Part shown: positions 8,255 through 15,840 of the stretch, piece by piece
Numbering within the stretch: the stretch's first letter is position 1
How the letters are laid out: each line of letters starts with the position of its first letter
Assembly (NCBI GenBank): GCA_036510065.1
Contig: DATCEO010000163.1
Location: forward strand, 21,300 to 85,299
From: DASUBV01 sp036510065
GTDB taxonomy: Bacteria > Actinomycetota > Actinomycetes > Streptosporangiales > Streptosporangiaceae
Direction: 5' to 3'
DNA length: 64,000 bases
Program-made: the position numbers and the translations under genes
The notes under the pieces: generated by a model
What the model saw: the letters and a program-made list of their open reading frames with translations, nothing else
The model's database searches: none
Told to the model about the DNA's origin: nothing

Positions 8255-9022
8255 ATGACAAACCCGAGCGGCCCGTCGCACGACCGGAAGTACCGCCTGA
8301 TAGCCAGTGACCTGCGCGCGGCGATCAGTCGCGGCGAGTATCCCGCGCAAGCCCGGCTGCCCGGGGAAAACGACCTCATGCGGCAGTATCAGGTCGCGCG
8401 GATGACCGCCCGGCAGGCACTTGCGCAGCTGATCAATGAGGGCCTGGCCGTGGCGCGCAAGGGATCCGGCGTCTACGTCCGCGAATTCCGGCCGGTGCTG
8501 CGGGCCGGGGTCAGCCGGCTGTCCGCGCGCGGCTGGGGGTCCGGCCGGTCGATCTGGTCGGGCGAGTCCGATGACCGGGAGCTGAGCGTGGACCAGGTCG
8601 AGGTGCGCCGCACCGAGCCGCCCGACCACATCCGGCCGCTGCTTGACCTGCCGGACGATCCGGAGATCAAGGTCGTCGCCCGCAGCCGCCGGTACGTCCT
8701 GGACGGCAAGCCGGTCCTGGTGTCGGTCTCCTACCTGCCGGCGGCGCTGGCCGCGGGCACGATGATCGAGTACCAGGATGTAGGGCCGGGCGGGGTCTAC
8801 GCGCGGCTGCGGGAGCTCGGTCATGCGCCGGCCCGGTTCCGGGAAGACCTGCGCTCGCGGATGCCCGAGCCGGAGGAGGCGCAGCGGCTCGAGCTTCCGC
8901 CCGGCACGCCCGTCGTGGATATCGTCCGCACGGCCTACACCGCGGATGGCGAGATCGTCGAGGTGAACGAGATGATGGCCGACGCCTCGGCCTACGTGTT
9001 CCGCTATGACTTCGACGCCTGA
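8255..9022 (+). CDS. GntR family transcriptional regulator, HutC subfamily (UTRA domain)
   Basis: 255 residues with an AGGAGGG ribosome site. Winged helix at residues about 8-75 (YRLIASDLRAAISRGEY, LPGENDLMRQYQVARMTARQAL, GSGVYVREF), then a UTRA effector domain (residues about 95-250: VLDGKPVLVSVSYLPA, GVYARLRELGH, LPPGTPVVDIVRTAYTADGEIVEVNEM). UTRA regulators sense small metabolites, often sugar phosphates or amino sugars. Its target is unknown; the two TCTCTAGAGA palindromes upstream suggest autoregulation and perhaps control of the divergent ATPase. The neighbouring galT converges on it, so galT is not obviously in its operon. Confidence 0.88.
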   Translation: MTNPSGPSHDRKYRLIASDLRAAISRGEYPAQARLPGENDLMRQYQVARMTARQALAQLINEGLAVARKGSGVYVREFRPVLRAGVSRLSARGWGSGRSIWSGESDDRELSVDQVEVRRTEPPDHIRPLLDLPDDPEIKVVARSRRYVLDGKPVLVSVSYLPAALAAGTMIEYQDVGPGGVYARLRELGHAPARFREDLRSRMPEPEEAQRLELPPGTPVVDIVRTAYTADGEIVEVNEMMADASAYVFRYDFDA

Positions 9023-9088
9023 CCGCCTGACCGCCTGACCGCCTGACCGATTGGCCGATTGGCCGATTGGCCGATTGGCCGATTGACG
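9017..9088. repeat. two abutting 8-bp tandem repeats
   Basis: Four copies of GCCTGACC (9017-9048) run straight into four copies of GATTGGCC (9049-9080) and a degenerate ninth unit GATTGACG. The first unit overlaps the GntR stop codon. The array fills the gap to the end of galT. It may be a slippage-generated spacer; no hairpin is formed. Confidence 0.85.
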
Positions 9089-9099
9089 GCTGACCGGGA

Positions 9100-10197
9100 C
9101 TACCGCGCGACCTCGCGGAGCCGGGCGGCGGCCGCCTCGGGGATCACGTCGCTGGCAAAGGCATCCATGGCAGATTCCGAGCCGGCCAGGTATTTCAGCT
9201 TGTCGGTCGTGCGGCGGGGCGTGAACAGCTCCAGGTGCAGGGCGAACAGGTCCCGGCCATCGCGGACCGGGGCCTGATGCCAGCCCGCGATGTAGGGCGC
9301 CGGCTCGGCGAACAGCCGGGCGAAGCGCCCGAAGATATCGAGCTCGACGTCGGCCAGCTCGCTCAGCTCGGCCGGGTCCAGGCTGGCCAGGTCGGGCACC
9401 CGCCGTCGCGGGTACAGGTGGATCTCGTAGGGCCAGCGCGCGGCGTGCGGCACGAACGCGGTCCAGCGCTTGGTGTCCAGGACCAGCCGGGAGCCGTCGG
9501 CGCGCTCGGCCGCCAGCACGTCGTCGTAGAGGTTGCGGAGAGTCCGGCGGGAGTAGGCGCGCGCCGAGGCCAGGGCCCGGTCGGTGCGCGGGGTGACGAA
9601 CGGGTAGGCGTAGATCTGCCCGTGCGGGTGCGGCTGGGTCACGCCGATCTCGCGGCCGCGGTTCTCGAAGCAGAACACCTGCTCCACGCCCGGCAGCGCG
9701 GACAGCTCGGCGGTCCGGTCGATGAGTGCCTCCAGCACGAGCTCTACCCGCTCGCGGGACAGGTCGGCGAAGGAGGCGTCGTGATCGGAGGTAAAGCAGA
9801 CCACCTCGCACCGGCCCGCCGCCGGGCGCTGCGGTAGCAGGTCGCCGGGTCCGCTGGCGGCTGGCTGGCCGCCCGCGGCACCGGCGGGCGCGGCGCTCAG
9901 GGCCGGGAACCGGTTCTCGAAGACCACGACCTCGTAGTCGGGGGCCGGGATCTCCGTCAGATGGCCCTCGGCCGACGGGCAGAGCGGGCAGTCCTGCGCC
10001 GACGGCAGGTAGCTGCGGTCCTGGCGGTGGCTGGCGTAGATCACCCAGGTGTCGAGGAACGGCTCGTACCTTAGCTGCGACGCGGTGTTCGCGGGCGGGA
10101 GGTCCCGGCGGTCGATCGCGTCCCTGTCCTGCCCGGCCTTCGCGTCGTAGTAGCTGAGTTCTCGCCCGTCGGCGAGCCGGATCGTCGTCTTGTGCAC
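9100..10197 (-). CDS. galT: galactose-1-phosphate uridylyltransferase
   Basis: 365 residues from the GTG at 10197 (VHKTTIRLADGREL), which has GGAAAGG 7-13 nt upstream; an ATG at 10269 would add 24 residues of Arg-rich unlikely sequence. The catalytic motif HPHGQIYAYP is intact (the middle nucleophile His lies between two prolines), with upstream zinc-type CPLC (residues about 68-71) and FENRFPALS. Second domain WPYEIHLYPRR and HLELFTP. It transfers UMP from UDP-glucose to galactose 1-phosphate in the Leloir pathway; its partners galK and galE are 17-20 kb away, beyond the two catabolic units. Confidence 0.93.
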   Translation of the reverse strand: MHKTTIRLADGRELSYYDAKAGQDRDAIDRRDLPPANTASQLRYEPFLDTWVIYASHRQDRSYLPSAQDCPLCPSAEGHLTEIPAPDYEVVVFENRFPALSAAPAGAAGGQPAASGPGDLLPQRPAAGRCEVVCFTSDHDASFADLSRERVELVLEALIDRTAELSALPGVEQVFCFENRGREIGVTQPHPHGQIYAYPFVTPRTDRALASARAYSRRTLRNLYDDVLAAERADGSRLVLDTKRWTAFVPHAARWPYEIHLYPRRRVPDLASLDPAELSELADVELDIFGRFARLFAEPAPYIAGWHQAPVRDGRDLFALHLELFTPRRTTDKLKYLAGSESAMDAFASDVIPEAAAARLREVAR

Positions 10198-10337
10198 TCT
10201 GGTGGACCTTTCCGTAGACCCGCTCCGCCGCCGCCGCGGCCTGGAGACCACCCTGGGAACGATAGCCATGGGCGGGCAGGAGGTGGGAAGCCGCGGACCG
10301 CGCTAGCGTGACTGATGCCCGATCGAAAGGACCCGAG

Positions 10338-10949
10338 ATGAGAAAGCTGATCGTGAATACCTTCCTGACCCTCGACGGTGTCATGCAGGCCCCGGGCGGC
10401 CCGGAAGAGGACGACAGCGGCGGCTTCGCGCACGGCGGCTGGTCGGTGAACTACTGGGACGAGCGGATGGGCCAGGTCATGGGCGAGGCGATGAGCGCGC
10501 CGTTCGCCCTGGTCCTCGGTCGCCGGACCTACGACATCTTCGCCGCGCACTGGCCGCACGCCACCGACGATCCCGGCGCCAAGCCGCTGAACGACGCGAC
10601 CAAGTACGTCGCGTCGCGCAGCCAGCCCCTGCTCGAGTGGAGCAACTCGGTCCTGATCGACGGGGACGCGGCCGGGGGCATCGCGGCGCTCAAGCAGGAA
10701 GACGGGCCCGAGCTGCAGGTCCACGGCAGCGGGGACCTGATCCAGACGCTGCTGCGACACAACCTTGTCGATCAGTTCCGGCTGTGGGTCTTCCCCGTCG
10801 TCATCGGGTCGGGCAAGCGCCTGTTCGCGGAGGGCGCCATCCCGGCCGGACTGCGGCTCGTCGACAGCACGGCCTCCAGCACCGGGGTCATGATCGGCAC
10901 GTACGAGCCGGCCGGCGAGATCGTCACAGGCTCGTTCGCCCTGGACTGA
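10338..10949 (+). CDS. dihydrofolate reductase family protein (RibD C-terminal-like)
   Basis: 203 residues from the ATG at 10338 (MRKLIVNTFLTLDGVMQAPGG), preceded by GAAAGGACC. The family pattern is clear: LTLDGVMQAP at the N-terminus, LVLGRRTYDIFAAHW in the middle, LQVHGSGDLIQTLLRHNLVDQFRLWVFPVVIG near the end. These YwjB/YyaP-type proteins share the DHFR fold and usually bind NADPH, but are not true folate reductases; function unknown. Its 3' end overlaps the convergent epimerase gene by 26 bp. Confidence 0.85.
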   Translation: MRKLIVNTFLTLDGVMQAPGGPEEDDSGGFAHGGWSVNYWDERMGQVMGEAMSAPFALVLGRRTYDIFAAHWPHATDDPGAKPLNDATKYVASRSQPLLEWSNSVLIDGDAAGGIAALKQEDGPELQVHGSGDLIQTLLRHNLVDQFRLWVFPVVIGSGKRLFAEGAIPAGLRLVDSTASSTGVMIGTYEPAGEIVTGSFALD

Positions 10950-11832
10950 CCGGTCGCTCCGGCCGGCCATCCTCCGCCCGCGGGCGCCCGGCGGCGCCGG
11001 CGCCGGCCCGGTCGGGCAGCGCCGCGAAGCGCCGGCAGACGGTGGCGGCGGTCTCGTCGGGCGGCGCCGCCCAGACCTGCTGGCTGAAGATCTCGACCTC
11101 GACGTAGCCGGCGTAGCCGGCCGCCAGCACCTGGGCCGAGATCGGCCCGAAGTCGATGTGCCCGTCGCCGATGTGGCCGCGACCCAGCAGCGTGTCCTGC
11201 GGCAGCGGCAGGATCCAGTCGCTGAGCTGGTAGCTGACGATCCGGCCGGCGGCCCGGCCAATGTCCTTCCCGAGCTGGGCGTCCCACCACAGGTGGTAGG
11301 CATCGACGACCACGCCCGCGGCGTCGGCCGGGAAGAGCGCCGCCAGGTCGACGGCCTCGCCCAGGCGGGAGATGACGCACCGGTCGGCGCAGAACATCGG
11401 GTGCAGCGCCTCGATGCCCAGCCGGACGCCGAGCCGCTGGGCGGTCGGCACCAGCTCGCCGAGCGCGTCGGCGATCATGCGCCGGGCCAGGCCCAGGTCC
11501 CGGCTGCCCGGCACGAGGCCGCCCGAGACCAGGATCAGCGTGTCCGCCCCGAGCTCGGCGGCCTCGGCGATGGCGGCGCGGTTGTCGGCCAGGGCGGCCG
11601 CGCGCGCGGCCGGGTCGGCGTGGGTGAAGAAGCCGCCCCGGCACAGGCTCGACACGTGCAGGCCCGCGGCCCGCACGGCGGCCGCCGATCTGGCCAGGCC
11701 CAGCTCGGCCACCCGGTCCCGCCACAGGCCGATGGCCGGGATGTCATGGCGGACGCACAGGTCCGCCGCGTCGGCCAGGCTCAGGTGCCGGACCGTCGCC
11801 TGATTGAGCGACAGCCTGCCGGTGTCAGTCAC
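10924..11832 (-). CDS. sugar phosphate isomerase/epimerase (xylose isomerase-like TIM barrel)
   Basis: 302 residues, AP-endonuclease-2/xylose isomerase-like barrel. Visible metal-site motifs are LGIEALHPMF (Glu), VVVDAYHLWWD (Asp and His), SYQLSDW and GRGHIGDGHIDF (His/Asp), and GYVEVEIFSQ (Glu). Third gene of a leftward operon: its GTG start overlaps the stop of the DUF993 gene in GTGA. Together with Gfo/Idh and DUF993 it likely acts on an oxidised sugar or cyclitol intermediate; the substrate is not known. The last about 25 residues are Arg/Gly/Pro-rich. Confidence 0.85.
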   Translation of the reverse strand: MTDTGRLSLNQATVRHLSLADAADLCVRHDIPAIGLWRDRVAELGLARSAAAVRAAGLHVSSLCRGGFFTHADPAARAAALADNRAAIAEAAELGADTLILVSGGLVPGSRDLGLARRMIADALGELVPTAQRLGVRLGIEALHPMFCADRCVISRLGEAVDLAALFPADAAGVVVDAYHLWWDAQLGKDIGRAAGRIVSYQLSDWILPLPQDTLLGRGHIGDGHIDFGPISAQVLAAGYAGYVEVEIFSQQVWAAPPDETAATVCRRFAALPDRAGAGAAGRPRAEDGRPERPVSPGRTSL

Positions 11833-12986
11833 GCCCGCTCCGCCCGCGCCAGGTACTCCGTCATCCGATCGACGGCCAGGGCCGGGTCGCGCAGCGCGCC
11901 GGCCACGGCCGCCAGCTCGAACACCCGGATGAGGTGCGCGGGCGAGCGCCGCGCCTGCAGCCCGCCGAGCATCGCGAACTGCGGCTGCAGGCCGTTCAGC
12001 CAGGCCAGGAAGGCCACCCCCACCTTGTAGTACGGCGTCGGCTCCTCGAACACCAGCCTGCTCAGTTCGACGGTCGGGCCGATGGCGGCGTCGTAGCCCG
12101 CCAGGTCGCCGGCGTCCAGGGCGTGCAGGGCCGCCGCCGCGGGCGCGGCCATGGCAGCGAACGCGCCGAGCAGCGCATCACTGTGGCCCCGCGCGTCGCC
12201 CCGGATCAGCTTGGCGTAGTGGAAATCGTCGCCGGTGTAGAGGCGGACGCCCGGCGGCAGCCGGCGCCGGAGCGTGACCTCGTGGGCGGCGTTCAGGACG
12301 GACAGCTTGACGCCGCTGACCTGACCGCCGGAGCTCTCGATCAGCTCGATGACGGTGTCCGCGGCCGCGGCGAAGTCCGGGCTGCCCCAGTAGCCGCGCA
12401 GCGCGGGGTCAAAGGCGCCGCCGAGCCAGTGCAGGATGACCGGCCGCCGGGCCTGCTTGAGCAGGTCCCCGTAGACATCCAGGTAGTCCAGCGCGGAGCG
12501 GGCACTGGCGGCCAGGGCGCGGCTGGCCATCACGATGACCTCCGCCCCGGCGTCCTGCACGAACGCGACCTGCTCCGCATACGCCCGGCGGATGGCCGTG
12601 ATCGGTTGCTCGCCGCCGGCGAGCTGGTCAGTTCCGGCGCCGCATGCGATCTGGCCGCCGACCTCGCTCGCCCGGGCCGCCGCCCGCTCGATGAGCTCGC
12701 GGGCCTGCGGCCAGGACAGCCCCATGCCGCGCTGGGCGGTGTCCATGGCCTCGGCGACGGCGAACCCGTGCGCCCACAGGTAGTCACGGAAGCCGATCGT
12801 GGCCGCCCAGTCGATCGCGCCGCCGGGGAGGGCGGCCACGTGCGCGGCGGCGTAGACCCGGCGGGTCACCGGGGGCGGATAGCTGGCGGCCCAGCCGGGC
12901 TCGGGGACGAGCACCGGCTCGGCCCGGCCGGGCAGCCGGATCTGCGCGGTGCTCATGCGGTCCGTGCGCATGCGGCCCGTGCTCAT
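11829..12986 (-). CDS. DUF993 protein (dihydrodipicolinate synthase/NAL-like TIM barrel)
   Basis: 385 residues from the ATG at 12986, which overlaps the upstream gene's stop in ATGA; MSTAQIRLPGR at 12956 is an alternative. DUF993 (PF06187) features: WAATIGFRDYLWAHGFAVAEAMDTAQRGMGL, IACGAGTDQL, PVILHWLGGAFDPALRGYWG, VKLSVL with the Lys expected for a Schiff base, and LYTGDDFHYAKLIRGD. The fold is related to class I aldolases such as DapA, so a retro-aldol step in carbohydrate breakdown is the best guess. Key Lys identity is inferred from position only. Confidence 0.85.
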   Translation of the reverse strand: MSTGRMRTDRMSTAQIRLPGRAEPVLVPEPGWAASYPPPVTRRVYAAAHVAALPGGAIDWAATIGFRDYLWAHGFAVAEAMDTAQRGMGLSWPQARELIERAAARASEVGGQIACGAGTDQLAGGEQPITAIRRAYAEQVAFVQDAGAEVIVMASRALAASARSALDYLDVYGDLLKQARRPVILHWLGGAFDPALRGYWGSPDFAAAADTVIELIESSGGQVSGVKLSVLNAAHEVTLRRRLPPGVRLYTGDDFHYAKLIRGDARGHSDALLGAFAAMAAPAAAALHALDAGDLAGYDAAIGPTVELSRLVFEEPTPYYKVGVAFLAWLNGLQPQFAMLGGLQARRSPAHLIRVFELAAVAGALRDPALAVDRMTEYLARAERA

Positions 12987-14134
12987 GCGCCGAGCCTCGG
13001 GACCTCGACGCGCCGCCCCTCCGCGGACGACTGCAGGGCCAGGCGGGCGAGCTGGACGCCCTTGGCTCCCTCGGCCAGGTCCCACGGGAACGGCGTGCCC
13101 TCGGCGGCATGCCGAAGGAACAGCTCCCACTGCACCTTGAACCCGTTGTCGAACGGTCCGTTATCTGGGATGTCCGTCCACTGAGCGAGGTAGTCGATGG
13201 GGTCGGGGAGGTCCGGGTTCCACACCGGCATCGGCGTGGAGACGCGGTGCTGGACGGCGCAGTTGCGCAACCCGGCCACCGCGCTGCCATGCGTGCCGTC
13301 GACGTGCAGCTCGACCAGCTCCCGGCGGTTGACGCGCACGGCCCAGGACGAGTTAACCGAGGCAAACGCGCCGCCCTCGAACTCCAGTAGCGCGTAGGCG
13401 GCGTCATCGGCGGTGACGTCATAGGGCGCGCCGGATTCGTCCCAGCGCCTGGGCAGGTGCGTGGCCTGCCGCGCGTAGAGGGCCGTGATCGGGCCGAACA
13501 GGTCCTCCAGGAGGTACTGCCAGTGCGGGAACATGTCCAGGACGATCCCGCCGCCGTCTTCCTTGCGGTAGTTCCAGGACGGCCGCTGCGCGGCGATCCC
13601 GTCTCCCTCGAAGACCCAGTAGCCGAACTCCAGCCGCACCGACAGGATGCGGCCGAAGAAGCCGTCGTTGATCAGCCGTCGCAGCTTGATCACGCCAGGC
13701 AGGAACAGCTTGTCCTGCACGACGCCGTGCGTGATCCCGGCTTCCCGGGCGGCGGCGGCCAGGCGGAGCGCGCCGTCCAGCGAGTCGGCGACGGGCTTCT
13801 CGGTGTAGACATGCTTGCCGGCCGCGATGGCCCTGGCCAGGCTCGGCTCGCGGGCCGAGGTGACCTGCGCGTCGAAGTAGACCTCCACGGCCGGATCGGC
13901 CAGGACCTCGTCCAGGCTGGTCGACCAGCGCTCCAGGTGGTGCCGCTCCGCGATGGCGCGCAGCCGCTGCTCGTCGCGCCCGACCAGCACGGGCTCGGGG
14001 TAGACGACCGTCCCGTCGTCGAGGCGGACGCCGCCCTGCTCGCGGATGCTGAGCAGGGACCGGACCAGATGCTGCCGGTAGCCCATCCGGCCGGTAACAC
14101 CGTTGACGGCGACGTAGACGACCTTGCGTGACAT
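12983..14134 (-). CDS. Gfo/Idh/MocA family oxidoreductase
   Basis: 383 residues from the ATG at 14134 (MSRKVVYVAVNGVTGRMGYRQ), with GAAGGG upstream. The N-terminal Rossmann fold is followed by VLADPAVEVYFDAQVTS, the family EKP-type motif GKHVYTEKPVADSL, and the C-terminal domain DGGGIVLDMFPHWQYLLEDLFG carrying the catalytic His region (DMFPHW). The enzyme oxidises or epimerises a sugar or cyclitol with NAD(P). First gene of the three-gene operon; a LacI-type operator lies 88-101 bp upstream of its start, between it and the LacI gene. Confidence 0.9.
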   Translation of the reverse strand: MSRKVVYVAVNGVTGRMGYRQHLVRSLLSIREQGGVRLDDGTVVYPEPVLVGRDEQRLRAIAERHHLERWSTSLDEVLADPAVEVYFDAQVTSAREPSLARAIAAGKHVYTEKPVADSLDGALRLAAAAREAGITHGVVQDKLFLPGVIKLRRLINDGFFGRILSVRLEFGYWVFEGDGIAAQRPSWNYRKEDGGGIVLDMFPHWQYLLEDLFGPITALYARQATHLPRRWDESGAPYDVTADDAAYALLEFEGGAFASVNSSWAVRVNRRELVELHVDGTHGSAVAGLRNCAVQHRVSTPMPVWNPDLPDPIDYLAQWTDIPDNGPFDNGFKVQWELFLRHAAEGTPFPWDLAEGAKGVQLARLALQSSAEGRRVEVPRLGA

Positions 14135-14221
14135 GGACAACCCTTCGTGGCGGCTCCGTGCCATGGCCCCGCGCTGTTAGCCAGCGCGTTCCCGCCAGTG
14201 CGTTAGCCCGCCCGTGGTCTG

Positions 14222-14235
14222 GGAAAGCACTTTCC
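14222..14235. promoter_or_regulatory. LacI-family operator between the Gfo/Idh operon and the LacI gene
   Basis: GGAAAG-CA-CTTTCC, perfect 6-bp arms around a 2-nt centre and flanked by G/T..A in the usual LacI layout. The same half-site (TGGAAAGC) heads the element at 15754 before the aldehyde dehydrogenase. It is placed to repress both the leftward operon and the lacI-type gene itself. Confidence 0.75.
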
Positions 14236-14390
14236 AAGATTAGGCTGAGCCGGAAAGCCAGGTCAACCGGCGGAGCTGCCGGCGGCCCGGTGCGCCGGGG
14301 GGACAGGGCGGCGCGGCGGACCCGGGCGCGGCGCGGCATCGGCGCCAGGAGACATGCCGGAGCGGGAGCCACAGTGAAAGGCGGGCGGCA

Positions 14391-15497
14391 GTGACGGACA
14401 TCGGCCAGGGCACTCGGCGCCCCAGGGCCAGCAGCAGCGGCAGCGGGCCGGAAGCCGGCTATCCGCAGTCCCGGGTGACCCTGCAGGACGTCGCCGACCA
14501 GGCCGGAGTGTCGCTGACCACGGCCTCCAGGGTCCTCAGCGAGGGCTCCCGGCGAGTCGGCCCGGCCATGACCGACCGGGTCAACCGGGCGGTCGCCGAG
14601 CTCGGCTACCTGGCCAACCTGCAGGCCAGGGCCGTCGCCACGGGCCAGAGCAGCACGGTGGGCATCGTTGTCCATGACATCTCCGACCCTTACTTTTCCT
14701 CGATCGCTGCCGGGCTCATCGAGATCGCCTACGAGCATGGCCTGCTGGTCTGCATCTCCAGCACTGCGGCGCGGGAAGCGGGGGAGCGAGAGTACGTGTC
14801 GCTGATGCGGGCCCAGCGAGCGCGCGCGGTCATCCTGATCGGCAGCCGCTCCGACGACTCGCGGGCCCGCGCCGAGCTGTCCGCCGAGATCGGCGCCTTC
14901 GTCCGCGCGGGCGGCCGGGCGGTCGCCGTCGGTCAGGACCTGCTGGGCGTGGACACGATCATGCCGGAGAATGCGGCGGGCGCCGAGGCGCTGGCCCGCG
15001 CCCTGGCCGCGCTCGGGCACCGGAGCTTCGCCGTGCTAGCGGGACCGCGCGGCCTGCTGACCGCGCGTGACCGGGTGGACGGGTTCCGGGCCGGGCTGGC
15101 GGTCTGGTCAGTAGAGCTGGACCCGCGCCGCGTGGTGCACGGCGAGTTCACCAGGGACGGCGGCTATGAGGCGATGAGCGGGCTGCTGGCGGCGGGTGTC
15201 CGGCCGGACTGCGTCTTCGCGGTCAACGACGTCATGGCGGTCGGCGCGCTGGCCCGGCTGCGGGCCGAGGGGCTGGCGGCACCCGCCGACATCGCCGTCG
15301 CCGGCTTCGATGACATCTCGACGCTGCGCGACATCTACCCGCCGCTGACCACGGTCCGGCTGCCCCTGAAGCGGATGGGGGAGATGGCGGCGAACCTGGT
15401 CCTCGCCGACGCCGATCCCGCCCACCCCAGGATCGTGCCGGTCCCCGGCGAGGTGATCCTGCGCGACAGCACCCTCCCGCGCCCCCCGCCCCGCTAG
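14391..15497 (+). CDS. LacI family transcriptional regulator
   Basis: 368 residues, GTG start. A 25-residue Ser/Gly-rich leader precedes the canonical LacI helix-turn-helix and hinge: VTLQDVADQAGVSLTTASRV (residues about 27-46), then LGYLANLQARAVATGQSSTVGIVV. The periplasmic-binding-like effector domain follows, with VFAVNDVMAVGALARLRAEG and VAGFDDISTLRDIYPPLTTV, the latter typical of the C-terminal subdomain. The two GGAAAGC operators flanking this gene make it the likely repressor of both the Gfo/Idh operon and the amine-oxidation genes. Confidence 0.92.
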   Translation: MTDIGQGTRRPRASSSGSGPEAGYPQSRVTLQDVADQAGVSLTTASRVLSEGSRRVGPAMTDRVNRAVAELGYLANLQARAVATGQSSTVGIVVHDISDPYFSSIAAGLIEIAYEHGLLVCISSTAAREAGEREYVSLMRAQRARAVILIGSRSDDSRARAELSAEIGAFVRAGGRAVAVGQDLLGVDTIMPENAAGAEALARALAALGHRSFAVLAGPRGLLTARDRVDGFRAGLAVWSVELDPRRVVHGEFTRDGGYEAMSGLLAAGVRPDCVFAVNDVMAVGALARLRAEGLAAPADIAVAGFDDISTLRDIYPPLTTVRLPLKRMGEMAANLVLADADPAHPRIVPVPGEVILRDSTLPRPPPR

Positions 15498-15503
15498 CTC
15501 CCG

Positions 15504-15595
15504 GCACCCGCTCCCGCACCCGCGACTTCCGCACCCGCGACTCTCGCGCCCGCGCCCGCACCCGCACCCGCACCCGCACCCGCGACTCTCGCTCC
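15504..15595. repeat. low-complexity CACCCG/CGACT repeats
   Basis: Short units such as GCACCC and CCGCGACT(T/C)TC are repeated many times (including five consecutive C-C-C-G-C-A-type units). Cytosine-rich on the plus strand. It separates the LacI stop from a 13-bp inverted repeat and appears non-coding. Confidence 0.7.
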
Positions 15596-15600
15596 CGCGC

Positions 15601-15652
15601 GCGTGGATGTCCCGTTCCTGACCCGCTGGGGTTACCGCAGGGACATCCACGC
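15601..15652. terminator. 13-bp inverted repeat downstream of the LacI gene
   Basis: Perfect arms GCGTGGATGTCCC (15601-15613) and GGGACATCCACGC (15640-15652) around a 26-nt loop. Position fits a terminator of the LacI gene, but the loop is long and no T run follows; it could also be a protein-binding inverted repeat. Confidence 0.5.
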
Positions 15653-15753
15653 TGCCCGCGCCTCGTGCGGTGTCCACACCGGCGCCGCCGCTCCGTCCCG
15701 GCCAGTCACGTCCTCTTGCGCCGCCGTGTCCGGGTCAGGTACTTTCGCCTGAC

Positions 15754-15769
15754 TGGAAAGCGCTTGCCA
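15754..15769. promoter_or_regulatory. LacI-family operator upstream of the aldehyde dehydrogenase
   Basis: TGGAAAGCGCTTGCCA: half-sites TGGAAAGC and GCTTGCCA around a central CpG, very close to the classic LacI/GalR consensus. It lies 71 bp before the chosen GTG start at 15841. The left half-site matches the operator at 14222. Confidence 0.8.
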
Positions 15770-15840
15770 AGGTCGACGGCGCGAACCCAGGGAGCTGCCG
15801 GGCGCGCGGGCTCCGGCTTCGCCTAGATACGGAGAACGTC

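Noticed and set aside
8213..10384. A 723-codon open frame on the minus strand through the GntR gene and galT
   Set aside because: It is the third-position shadow of galT and GntR; Arg/Pro/Gly-rich without motifs, whereas the overlapping frames carry intact family signatures.
15504..15595. Coding sequence in the C-rich repeat after the LacI gene
   Set aside because: Frames through it are simple Arg/Gly/Val repeats created by the DNA repeat itself.
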